Part shown: positions 1 through 8,801 of the stretch, piece by piece | Layout: each line of letters opens with the position of its first letter | Position numbering within the stretch: position 1 is the stretch's first letter | Assembly: GCA_003427395.1 (NCBI GenBank) | Contig: BFEA01000121.1 | Location: 116,826 to 142,287, forward strand | Reading direction: 5' to 3' | Source: Chara braunii | Lineage: Eukaryota > Streptophyta > Charophyceae > Charales > Characeae | Length of the DNA: 25,462 nt | The notes under the pieces: generated by a model | What the model saw: the letters and a program-made list of their open reading frames with translations, nothing else | Database searches by the model: none | Told to the model about the DNA's origin: nothing | Translations under genes and position numbers: made by a program

Positions 1-14
1 GGGAAAACCCCCAC

Positions 15-99
15 TTTTCCTTTTTGTTTTTTTATTGATTGATTGATTGATTGATTGACTGGTGGGGGATGGGTCGTCCCCCCAACCCCCACCCAATCA

Positions 100-136
<37 letters not shown>

Positions 137-215
137 GCACACACACACACACACTCACTTGCGCCGAAGTTGCGCGGGGTCCTCTCCCGGGCAACTTGGG
201 CGAAAGAAAGTGAGT

Positions 216-261
<46 letters not shown>

Positions 262-340
262 TTGGGTGGGAGTGGGAGGGGCGACCCATTCCCCACCGAT
301 CAATCAATCAATCAATCAATCAAAAAAGAAAAAAAATCTA
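15..340. repeat. Large imperfect palindrome (foldback) made of microsatellites
   Basis: The left arm runs T-rich, (TTGA)n, a G/C-rich block, CT repeats, (CA)n, then CACTCACTT and a GTTGC end at 173. The right arm is the reverse complement in the same order: GCAAC from 191, AGTGAGTG, (TG)n, a G-rich block, (TCAA)n ending near 325, then an A-rich flank. A spacer of about 17 bases (174-190) separates the arms. The non-repetitive parts also pair (for example GGTGGGGGATGGGTCG on the left against a near-exact complement at about 283-298), so this is not two chance microsatellites. It may be a foldback or MITE-like element, or an inverted duplication. No protein is credible; the His/Thr and Cys/Val repeats in translation are microsatellite artefacts. 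Confidence 0.8.
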
Positions 341-412
341 TTTGTTTTGAGTCTGGTTTTGTTTTTGATTTTTGAAAAATAATTTTCATGCTCAAAAAAT
401 AAAAATAAAAAT

Positions 413-449
413 ATGGGGATGTAGGGAGCAAAAAAATCTACACCCCCAT
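413..449. other. 12-bp stem hairpin
   Basis: ATGGGGATGTAG at 413-424 is the reverse complement of CTACACCCCCAT at 438-449 except for one mismatch, with a 13-base A-rich loop. It sits in an A/T-rich stretch (331-520) in which I see no gene. Its role is unknown. It resembles the hairpins much further down in style but not in sequence. Confidence 0.6.
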
Positions 450-550
450 TTGTTTTTTGTTTTTTTTTTCACTTATGTTTTGCCTGCAAAAAAAAATCCG
501 CGGGTCGAGTTGTACCACGTTCATCTCGGTTCAACGTGGAGTTGAAAGGG

Positions 551-602
551 GAGTTGAACGGGAGTTGAACGGGAGTTGAACGGGAGCTTAACCGTTCAAC
601 TC
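551..602. repeat. 11-bp tandem repeat capped by an inverted copy
   Basis: Three perfect copies of GAGTTGAACGG (551-561, 562-572, 573-583) are followed by a diverged fourth unit and then by the exact reverse complement CCGTTCAACTC at 592-602. The structure can therefore fold back on any of the direct copies. A related GAGTTGAAC occurs once just upstream of the second LTR copy (about 15510), so it may be a remnant of the LTR edge. Confidence 0.75.
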
Positions 603-855
603 AAAACCCTCGTTGAATCCGATTTCGGACACATAGTTTCTCTGAGTATGCATGGCAGGATGAGGAGGACGAACTCGACGAAGGGTTACGTGACTAATGT
701 AATTTCTGTTCTGACACACAGATACTTGGAGCACGGCGAGATTTGACGACCCCGAGGTACGTGCTGGTTCGCGACACACATGAGGACGATCTTATCAGAG
801 GAGCGGAGCAACTTTTACGAGTTCGAGACGGTTCGCGACACACATGAGGACATGA

Positions 856-1278
856 GTGAATCGGCTTTATCGGATTATTACGAAACGGCGAGGGATTTTT
901 TCCCACTACTCTCGCGGATTTCCGGATTTCCGGGCAAATACGACCCGGACTCATGATGAGTTTTTCAAGTATACCTTGTATTTTCACCGCGCGAGTAATC
1001 TCCAATCTCTCTCTCGAGTCATTGTGAGTATCATGATTACCTCGTCCGGCAGGCGTTTCGGCATCATCCAGATCCGGGATACTGAGACCAGACACTTGTT
1101 TGGACTCAGTTGGCCTTTCCGAGTCATAGTGTGGAGACTAGCCTCACGGATGGCCTTCCAGTATGGTACTCAAATTTTTAGAGTCACGCGAAGGAGGCGA
1201 GTGACAAGCCTGGTTCTTGACGACAACGAGCGCGCACGTTTGGATTTGTTGGAGGCACAGGTGCGCAGAGAACGATAG
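856..1278 (+). pseudogene. LTR-borne ORF of unknown function, N-terminally broken copy
   Basis: The C-terminal approximately 115 residues match the ORF in the 3' LTR (15610-16116), sharing YTLYFHRASNLQ, VIVSI.ITSSGRRFG, PFRVIVWRLASRMA and LVLDDNERARLDLLEAQV. The N-terminal part is shifted or replaced: an inserted repeat of GGTTCGCGACACACATGAGGA near 830 disrupts the frame. The two copies differ by a 9-base in-frame insertion (about 1082-1090), which adds three residues without breaking the reading. I recognise no domain. Its position in U3, upstream of the TATA box, is unusual for plant elements. It may be non-coding repeat that happens to stay open. Confidence 0.4.
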
Positions 1279-1366
1279 ATTTACCAGGGTCAGAGGCCAC
1301 TTTTTGAAAATCTTATTCAGATTCCAGAAAACCCCCTTCACATAGACTATCCCGTCGAGGAAGCCA

Positions 1367-1634
1367 CACGAGGTAATCTCAAAAACAAAACAAAAACAAA
1401 AACAAAAACACTCCATGTAGTTAGGACCGCCGGATGGATAGTATTCGGATTACCCCGATGATTTCACTATCATGCTTATGAATTGATCGCTTAAAAATAA
1501 GCTCACGAGGTAATCTCGAAAACAACCTCGAAAACAGAACAAAGACACTCCATGTAGTTAATATTCGGATTACCCCGATGATTTCAATATCGTGCTTATG
1601 CATTGAGAAGTAATCGATCGCTTACAAATAAGCT
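1367..1634 (+). repeat. Tandem duplication of about 135 bp, private to the 5' LTR
   Basis: A unit starting CACGAGGTAATCTC and ending AAATAAGCT occurs at 1367-1503 and again at 1504-1634. The two units differ by small indels and an extra CAAAAA-rich tract. The 3' LTR carries only one unit (about 16220-16340), so the duplication arose after the element inserted. Confidence 0.75.
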
Positions 1635-2014
1635 GATTAAGGTGAAAAGCGAACGTCTGAAAAAGTTGTTAAGCGTAATGACGATGACAAAGCAGCGGGA
1701 GGTGGAACACTTCTATGTCGGGTAACTTGGTGTTGTAGATGGATGCTCCATCATTCGTAGAACAGAAAGAGTAAGTATTGTCTAGGAGGACAAAGCGACC
1801 AACAAAATTCCATTCGCTCCTCCAAGTAGTAGCATATGGTACAGAAATATGGTCGAACCAAGAGTTCAAACATCGATGAGGAACCAGATCACTTGGTGAT
1901 CTGTATGGTAGTAGTGGTATTTGCTTGCAGAAGTTATTTATGACGAACTTCCATAGTGATGATAGGAAGGTCAGTCCTAGTTCTTTTCCTCAATTAATAG
2001 TCTTGGAATGACAA

Positions 2015-2020
2015 TATAAA
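2015..2020 (+). promoter_or_regulatory. Putative LTR TATA box
   Basis: TATAAA within CAATATAAAAG is conserved in the other LTR at 16719-16724 and lies about 630 bases before the LTR end. This fits a U3/R promoter driving element A. No start-site data are available; the call rests on motif and conservation. Confidence 0.45.
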
Positions 2021-2650
2021 AGTTCTTAAGTCATACAGGTCGAAGAGAAACTCTTTGGCAGACCAGCTCGTCAAGTCAATGATTTGGATAAGTGTGATTT
2101 TGTTTTAAGGAAAGTGGATTTTGTTGTTTTGGTTCTTTTTAAATGATTACTGGGGACTAGGATTGTATCTGAGAGTTTCACGCTTGGTTGGAACTGTCCT
2201 AGTCGATCGGCGTACGCTTCGTAATTGGGAGATCAATGCCCCAAGGAACGAACGACATTCGGGTTCACTCGACGTTAACCAATCATTTCCTATACTGCAG
2301 CGAGACGAGCAAACGCCCTCGGCTGATCTACCTCTGCGATTGCATGTAAAAGCTTTCGCATGTGGGTCAGTAGCTCGGTAGGGATACGCCCCTAAGTGTG
2401 GTGACAACCCCTTAGGGAAGCAAGCTTATGCCCCGCGAAAACCTGTTTTGTCGTAGGGGACCGCAAGATGTATAGCTGGCGCACCCGGCTAGAGCGACGA
2501 AGGAGCGACGCAACCTCGTCCGTCTCGGCAGTCCGCGGAATGTCATACGTCGTTCCCAAGTTGTCTCTTGGAAGTATTATGTGTTTAATCTCATGCGTGA
2601 TATGGACGGGAGGGTCTTCGTTTCGCGCGAGGGCCGATGCGCTCGACAGG

Positions 2651-2668
2651 TGGTGCCGTTGCCGGGGA
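2651..2668 (+). other. Primer-binding site of element A (tRNA-Asp-like)
   Basis: TGGTGCCGTTGCCGGGGA starts with TGG, the complement of a tRNA CCA end, and lies two bases after the LTR's terminal CA. It closely resembles the TGGCGCCGTTGCCGGGG sites I recall from plant Athila/Tat elements, which are primed by tRNA-Asp. The exact tRNA is inferred from memory. Confidence 0.65.
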
Positions 2669-2888
2669 TAATGGCAAACTACCGTTGTCCCCAGCGGAAC
2701 GACACTTGGGTAATTGATGGAGTGGAAAGTTATTTTCTTTTCTGTTTGACCTCAGGAAAAATCAGTAATTTGATCGCAAAAGTAAAGGAAGAAAGAAAAG
2801 GAAGGGGGAAGAGAAAATTATGAGATTTAATGAAAAGGTTGATTGATTTATGATTGAATGTGTTATTCTGATTTTTTTTTCGCTCAAG

Positions 2889-3920
2889 ATGTCTGATAAC
2901 AACGACAATCAGGATGAGAGAAGGAATGATATTCGGGAACTCTCGAGAGTCATTCAACAGTCCCAGGAGGAGCAGATCCCGAATGTTGATGTTCCATTAT
3001 TTGATGGTAACAACGCCTCGGGATGGGCAGACAAGTTTGAACAGTTTGGGAGTTGTTGTGAATGGTCCAATGAGAAGATGTTGCGAATGGTAAAACGATA
3101 TTGCAAGGTCGAGTATAAGGATGAGGTGGAGGAATTGGTGCGAGGTTCGCGGGACTGGCCAGAGTTCAACTGTTGGACTTAGCGGATTTGAGGAAGGTTA
3201 GTCGACGGAACTTTGGAACGACAAAGCAGTTTCTTACTGAATTCGAGCGGGTGGCGCGGTTAGTTCCTGACCTCCCAGACAAGGATCGTTGTCTTATCTT
3301 TCTGGATAATTTCATGGAAGTGGAGCAGCGAAAACTGGTGAGAGGGATGCAGGGACGATATGACTGGCTGAAAATTCGAGAGAACTTGCTGGTCAGGAAC
3401 TTTGACCAGATTATCTATCGGTTGTTGAAGCAGCAGAAGAAGGATCGAGAGAGGGTACACTTGATAGCAGATAAGGACAAGGAGGTCTATAAGACCTTAT
3501 CAGACATGAAGGAAATGATGACCAACATGAAGGAGGAGCAACTAAAGCTCCAAGTGATGATGGCCAAGGCAAGGACAGGGAAGAGAAAAGGAAAGGAGCC
3601 AGTTACTGAAGAAAGTAGCAGTGAAAGTGACGGTGAGGAGGAAAAAGAACCTCCTCGAAAGTTGACCAAGGCTGAGAGGAAAGCTTTGAACCAGATACGA
3701 GGAGGACAAGGTACTTCTCGTAAACGAGGGGAAAATACTAAGGAAATGGAAACGGTGAGCGGCAAGTTGGCCAAGCGCATCAAAGCCAAGGCCAGCTGGC
3801 TCGGCCATAGGGTGGTCGAGGCTGTGGTAGAGGCCGCGGAAACGGTAGCAGACGGGGGAAATGGCAGGACTATGTCTGCAAATATTGTGATATGAAAGGA
3901 CACTTTCTGCCAGATCCTCG
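2889..3920 (+). pseudogene. Element A gag (capsid and zinc knuckle), frameshifted
   Basis: Gag packages element RNA into virus-like particles. The start chosen is ATG 2889 (MSDNNDNQDE), after a T-rich tract. The capsid part contains PLFDGNNASGWADKFEQF and, after a frameshift at about 3160-3175, continues as LDLADLRKVSRRNFGTTKQF with a TEFERVARLVPDLPDKDRC segment. Charged, Lys/Glu-rich coiled-coil and low-complexity stretches follow (about 3450-3750). A second frameshift near 3860 puts the nucleocapsid zinc knuckle (3877-3912) in another frame: CKYCDMKGHFLPDP reads C-x2-C-x4-H-x4-P, so the fourth ligand Cys is lost. It lies between the primer site and the protease. The family is clear at the level of Gypsy gag; the copy cannot make a full protein. 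Confidence 0.7.
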
Positions 3921-3926
3921 CCAAGG

Positions 3927-4490
3927 ATGAGAAGGACCAGATCGTTTTTACGACGATTCGGGGAAAAGTTTGAAGGAGGGATGAGAAAAGAGGCTTTTCG
4001 ACGGATGAGTCGTCCTCTTCCGGCTACATTCCGCTTAGCTTGTCCTGAAGAAGTAAGTCTTTTTGAATTGGAAGAGACAATGGCTTCTTTGGAAATTGGT
4101 GACTATGAGGAAAAAGAATTGGAGAAAAAGAAGGAAGACATTACTCATCGGGCACGAGAAGTGACCATAAAATTGGGCAAGTGTCGGGATTCCGTTGTTC
4201 GCTTATGCGTTGACATGGAAGAAGTTTGGCCCAACCTTCCAAATGTGTTCCTCTTTGGTGGTTGGGGAAACGAAGGTCAGGATGGATCAGCACCTGCGGC
4301 CGCTTCGGCACCTGAAACAACGTCGATGGCTCGGCCAATGGTGATGTCCAGACCTGTGCTCAAGCGAGGGACACCAACTATTATTGTACAAACGCGAAAG
4401 GGAAGGAAGATCTCGCAATCGCAACCTGCGCGAGGGGAGAGTTCAAAGGGACCTCAGGAAGAGGAACTTTCAAGTAGAGGAAGGAGATAA
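3927..4490 (+). pseudogene. Element A gag-protease linker region
   Basis: An open stretch of 187 codons in the same frame as the protease ORF, separated from it by a stop at 4488-4490 and another just after. It is basic at the start, then Glu/Lys-rich (a probable coiled coil around EEKELEKKKEDITHRAREVT), then Ala/Ser/Pro-rich and basic again. No conserved domain is recognised. By position it is the region between nucleocapsid and retropepsin in a single gag-pol polyprotein. Across the stop, a different frame holds the sequence that flows into the protease (about 4490-4560), so another small indel lies there. Confidence 0.5.
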
Positions 4491-4541
4491 GGAGGAGGAT
4501 GAGAGATTGCGTGCAGAGGATGTAATGTATGCACAATCCCG

Positions 4542-5504
4542 ATGGAAAAAGGGATTGATTTTGAACAGCTTGTGGACCGTATTTTGGAAAGTCAACGCGA
4601 TTTGGTTACTCTGAAGGAGATTCTGGTTGTTTCGTCAAAGCTCCGCGAGGAATTTAAGCAGCGCATGACTCGAAAGAAAGTCATGACAGTTAAGTTAAGT
4701 GAGATCGTTCCTCCGGAAGCTAACTGGGCGCCTCCTGGAACAAAGATGGACTGGCGATGTGTAGCCACTGGTCTTATAAAAGTTCAAATCGGTCGTGGAG
4801 AGTTTTCTGCGCTTGTAGATGACGGGGCTGAAATGAATATCATGAGCGAGAAACATGAGATTGAGGCTGGAATACCGATCAATCGCAATGATTTTGGATT
4901 TTTGGTTGGAGCCAGCGGTGCAACTCCATTTTGCGGTACAACTAGTGGCGTAATGGTGACGGTCGGGAAGGTCAAGGCGAGATCGTATTTTTATATTTTA
5001 CCAAAGGTGGAACACGAAGTGCTTTTGGGAAGATCATTTCAGTGTCGCACGGAGAACATAATCTTCAACAAACATGATGGTACCATGTTTGTGGCTTTGT
5101 GCGATCCGGTTTGTGGCTACTATGAAGTAGTGAGGTGCGCGAATACCAGACCGGAAAATTCAAGGAACCGACTAAATTCTGAATCATATACCTTCTCGGG
5201 GTCAAAGAACTTGAGGAGGGAGAAAAAGGCGATGGAGGAAGAAGGAGATCCTCAGGAGTTTTCATTGACATTGCCAGAAATCTCGCAAGCAATCGATTTT
5301 GTATCAACCCATCCTGGGATTGATCCAAACCAGGTACAGGCCTTGATGGAAGTTGTGGCCGACGAAAGGGGTGCGAGGACCATGCACCTCGTCTATCGGC
5401 CAAATGATTCTCATGCAAAGGAGTCTTTGCCATCCGCAAGGCAAGAGCCTTTTTTACGGGACGGAGGCTCAACGTTGGGTCAAAGAGGGAATATAAGAAC
5501 GTAG
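4542..5504 (+). pseudogene. Element A aspartic protease (retropepsin-like) region
   Basis: Retropepsin cleaves the gag-pol polyprotein. The domain lies around residues 70-180 of this 320-codon open frame. The active-site loop reads ALVDDGAEMNIMS (codons at 4812-4850), where the usual motif is D-[ST]-G; here the second position is Asp. The second half has the typical flap-side and closing segment EHEVLLGRSFQ, equivalent to the ILG motif of the family. It is followed by a Ser/Glu-rich linker leading to the reverse transcriptase. The frame closes at 5504 and pol continues in other frames, so this is a fragment of a decayed polyprotein. DDG may be a lesion or a family variant. Confidence 0.7.
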
Positions 5505-5521
5505 GAGAGAAGGTTCGACCA

Positions 5522-6736
5522 GTGCCAGTTCTGATCACTCAGGAAAAGGAGGTGTATTATAAGGAAGAACGTGAGTGGATCAGAACGTTTAAAAAGAAAG
5601 GTGAGAGGGGGCTGTGTCGGTTAACACATGACAGGATCAAGGAGATGATCATTGGAGAGAATGACCTCCTCACTAGGAGGAAACCCAATTTTTTATCGGC
5701 GTTATGAAGAAGATTCATCTGGCTTATGCCTTTGATGGTGATGAGCGTGGAAGGCTGAACGTCGATATGATTACGATGATTCGGATCCATACGGTACCGC
5801 ATCAACCATGGAATGTAAAAGGTCCACGATATCCGAATTCAGACGATCACCAGAAGGTGGTTGATTATCTTGATGGTTAGGTTCGGACCAAAGTGGCTGA
5901 CTATTCGTATGGGCCATATGCGTCTCCTTGGTTCTGCTTTATCAAGCCGAACGGTGTTTTGCGATGGGTTCAGGACCTGCAAAAGTTGAATTTTGTAACA
6001 GTCCGAGATGCGGGCGGACTTCCGAACGCCGACCAACTCGGAATCTTGTGCAGGCAGGCCCATCATCACCCTAATTGATTCATATTCAGGGTATGATCAG
6101 TTCCCACTGTACATAGCGGATCGACCTATGATGGTGATGCATACGCCTCGGGGACTGCTTAATATGTGCGCGGCTCCACAGGGTCCGACAAATGTCGTGG
6201 CAATTGTGCAGAGATATATGATGAGAGTCATGCAACCGCTTTGTCTGGATGTGACCCCTCCATATATCGATGACTTGGCCATCCCAGGACCTCGAGTTAA
6301 GGATGAGACTGAGGTGTTACCCGGCGTTTGGAAGTTCGTATGGGAACACATCAACAATGTGGAAAAGGTTCTGAAGAAATTGAAGGAGTATAACCTCACT
6401 GCAAGTGGGGTTAAATCAAGGCATGGTATGAGGAAGGCGGGAATATTGGGGTTCCTTTGTGATGAAACGGGTCGTCGGTCGGATGCCAAAAAGACAAATA
6501 AGATTTTGGAGTGACCGACTCCCTTTAGATCAATTACTGACGTGAGAAGCTTCCTTGGAACTTGCGGATTTTGGCGTATTTTTATCCGTAAGTTCGCAGC
6601 GAGAGTGGAACACTTGCGAAAATTAGTACGCAAGAATTAGATCTGGGAATGGGGACCGAGGTAGCAAGCGGCCGTTGAGAATATTAAAGCTGAATTTCGA
6701 GAAGGCAACCTGATTTTGGGAGTTCCTTATTTTGAT
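5522..6736 (+). pseudogene. Element A reverse transcriptase, multiply broken
   Basis: RT copies element RNA into DNA. The reading passes through three frames. Frame 2 covers 5522-5707. Frame 1 covers 5704-6078, with an in-frame stop TAG at 5878-5880, and holds the fingers motif ASPWFCFIKPNGVLRWVQDL. Frame 2 resumes from about 6045 with LIDSYSGYDQFPL and HTPRGLLNMCAAPQG. The catalytic motif PPYIDDLAIPG is intact, with YIDD at 6263-6274. The thumb/connection segment (FRSITDVRSFLGTCGFWR, from about 6521) is interrupted by TGA at 6512, TAG at 6638 and TAG at 6662. The first looks like a Trp codon turned to stop and the last like Gln to stop. The family is certain; the copy is inactive. Confidence 0.8.
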
Positions 6737-6857
6737 GATGTTGAAGGTCGTCCTTTCATCATCGAGACTGATGCAGGCCTTACCGCTTTGGGAGGAGTCT
6801 TGATTCAAAAGGATGGGGAAGGACGGGAGTGACCATTGAGATTCGAAAGTAGAACTC
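6737..6857 (+). pseudogene. Element A RNase H, N-terminal part
   Basis: The segment IIETDAGLTALGGVLIQK carries the first catalytic Asp of Gypsy RNase H, which removes the RNA strand after reverse transcription. It is in the RT frame (frame 2) and is cut by TGA at 6830-6832. A frameshift follows before the C-terminal half, which continues in the ORF starting at 6858. Confidence 0.65.
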
Positions 6858-8801
6858 TTGATTATTGTTGAGAGGAATTACTCCCAGTTCAAGAAGGAAA
6901 CTCTCGTTGTGCTTCACTGTCTGCGTATTTTCAGGAATTATGTACTTGGCAGGCGGTTCATTCTACGAGTCGATTCTACGGCTCTGGCTCAATCGTTGAA
7001 GAACTATCCTCCTTCCGATCCAACCATTGCTCGATGGCTGACATACATTTGGATGTTCAATTTTGAAATTGAACGTATTTCAAGCACTCACAATCGCGCA
7101 AATGGTTCGAGTCGCGTTGACTGGGACTCGTCGACGGATCAGGCTAAGGATTCTGTCCCTGTGGATGGGTTCTTGGAGAGAGAAGAGTCACAATTAAGTA
7201 TCAACTCGTATGCTTACTTGGCGGATGCAGTTGCTCGACATGGGAAGACTATTTGGAATGCTCCTAGCTTCCATCATGTGCGGCCTGAGCTAGTGATGGG
7301 GGAGCCATTTATTGAGGAAGACCCATGGGGTGAAAGGACATCAGAGCAAATGATGAGCTTGGCTTTATTTGATGAAGTCGAGCTTATCAAAGAGCCGCTG
7401 ACAATTGAGTATGGGCACGAGCAAGTTGATAAGACGTTGAGGATCGCTGGGGAAATGTCTTTCCTTGTGAATTCTCTAATTTACGAGGACCGCCTGAAGA
7501 TGATGAATGAAGAAGCAGAAGGCAGCGAGATCAGAGAAGCTTTCAGGGAAGGAGAGTATGATGGGGAGTATAGATTAATGAAAATGTGGTTGAATGGCGA
7601 GTTGAGGGAGGATGAGGTGGATCCAGTTGTTCGCCAGAAGAGTAAGGATTTTGTTGTACGATATGGTCATCTTTTTAAGAAGTCCAACGATGGTATTTCG
7701 AAGAGAGTAGTATGTGGGGTTGCGCGACAACTTGATGTAATTGCAGCTTTGCATGATGGGGTCGCAGGCGGACATAGATCGACACGAGTCACTTTGAAAA
7801 AGATTCAACATCTTTATTTTTGGGAAGGAATGAACAAGATGGTAAATGACTTCTGTAAATCTTGTCTTCCTTGCCAAAGGCGATGTAATCTGCGTTTTGT
7901 TGAACCTCTTAATCCACGTTATGTGGCTAAGTCAGGAGCAGTAGTACACCTTGATCTATTGGTTATGCCACCTAGGATTAATAGGTACAGATATATCTTC
8001 AATGCAAGGGATAATCTGATTGGTTTCGTTGATGGATGTGCCATTCGCGAGCATACTGGGCATGTTTTAACAGAATGCATCGAAGAATATTATATTCGGT
8101 ACCCGCTTGTCCGGGAATTTGTCATGGATCGATGCGGTGAGTTTCGAGCTGGGGAAGTGCAAGCGCTTTTGAAAAAACTTGGAGTAAGCTTTAGCTATAC
8201 TACAAGGGTTCCCCAACCTAATGCGCCAGTTGAACGTGGACATGCCACTCTAACAAATCTGTTCGCAAAATGGTGCACGGATGATCCATCGAGATGGCCA
8301 ATATATCTGAGAACGACATTCTTTGTTGAGAATGTCACCATAAAGCGGACAACTGGATACGCTCCAGTCACATTGTGGTCTGGGCGGCATGCAACTTTTC
8401 CAATCGAAAGTTTTCTATCTGCTTGGCGAAAGCAGAATGTGGAAACGAAGCTTTCAACGGAAGAGTTGTTGGAATTGAGGGCGAGACAGGTGATGGTGAC
8501 CGAGGAAAGAGTTGAGGAGGCCGCTGCCTCTACTGCAGAGAGTAGACAGGCCGACAAGGAAAGATGGGATAAGGGGCCGCGTGTTCGTAAAGAACCTTTG
8601 GAAGTCGGGGATATTGTTCTTCTTTATGATTCGTCCTTGGAAAAACAATGGTCTCATAAATTGGACAGCCGATGGCTGGGACCCTATCGTATTGTTAAGA
8701 GATCTGAGCATGGAGCTTATGAGATCGAAGAGATGGATAGGACTCGAGGTAGAAATTGGGTGTCAGGATCGCATTTGAGAAAGTTTATTCCAATGACTTA
8801 A
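6858..8801 (+). CDS. Element A RNase H C-terminus plus integrase (open, 647 codons)
   Basis: This is an uninterrupted frame that begins inside RNase H, so the first ATG is not a natural start. Residues 1-95 hold the RNase H end: YSQFKKETLVVLHCLR with the catalytic Glu, LRVDSTALAQSL with an Asp, and THNRANGSSRVDWD. A spacer of about 190 residues follows with no recognised domain. Integrase begins near residue 285. The zinc-binding HHCC is H299, H306, C336, C339. The catalytic core has D366 (HLDLLV), D424 (VMDRCGEF) and E459 (NAPVERGH), a D-x57-D-x34-E triad. The GPY module is LGPYRIVK at 607-614. No chromodomain follows; the frame stops at FIPMT. Integrase inserts the cDNA into the host genome. 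All visible catalytic residues are present, unlike the broken upstream domains. Confidence 0.85.
   Translation: MIIVERNYSQFKKETLVVLHCLRIFRNYVLGRRFILRVDSTALAQSLKNYPPSDPTIARWLTYIWMFNFEIERISSTHNRANGSSRVDWDSSTDQAKDSVPVDGFLEREESQLSINSYAYLADAVARHGKTIWNAPSFHHVRPELVMGEPFIEEDPWGERTSEQMMSLALFDEVELIKEPLTIEYGHEQVDKTLRIAGEMSFLVNSLIYEDRLKMMNEEAEGSEIREAFREGEYDGEYRLMKMWLNGELREDEVDPVVRQKSKDFVVRYGHLFKKSNDGISKRVVCGVARQLDVIAALHDGVAGGHRSTRVTLKKIQHLYFWEGMNKMVNDFCKSCLPCQRRCNLRFVEPLNPRYVAKSGAVVHLDLLVMPPRINRYRYIFNARDNLIGFVDGCAIREHTGHVLTECIEEYYIRYPLVREFVMDRCGEFRAGEVQALLKKLGVSFSYTTRVPQPNAPVERGHATLTNLFAKWCTDDPSRWPIYLRTTFFVENVTIKRTTGYAPVTLWSGRHATFPIESFLSAWRKQNVETKLSTEELLELRARQVMVTEERVEEAAASTAESRQADKERWDKGPRVRKEPLEVGDIVLLYDSSLEKQWSHKLDSRWLGPYRIVKRSEHGAYEIEEMDRTRGRNWVSGSHLRKFIPMT

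Larger units (their letters stand above)
640..2648 (+). repeat. 5' LTR of giant Gypsy element A (5' edge uncertain)
   Basis: This segment is homologous in direct orientation to 15523-17333. In the part compared by eye (about 1860-2100 against 16565-16800) I count roughly 12 differences in 245 bases, with extra indels elsewhere. Homology stops exactly after GCTCGACA at 2648, where the other copy has GCGCGACA, giving the canonical CA end. A primer-binding site begins two bases later, which marks this as the 5' LTR. The left end is not certain: no TG start is visible at 640, so this copy may be truncated there. It carries a broken ORF, a TATA box and a private tandem duplication. Divergence of several percent suggests an old insertion. 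Confidence 0.75.

Noticed and set aside
51-382. Open frames rich in His-Thr or Cys-Val repeats
   Set aside because: They are translations of CA/TG microsatellites on both strands, with no start context or domain.
7101-7700. Second (archaeal-type) RNase H as in Tat elements, within the 190-residue spacer before integrase
   Set aside because: No DEDD-type motif could be seen in this spacer; it is acidic and featureless.
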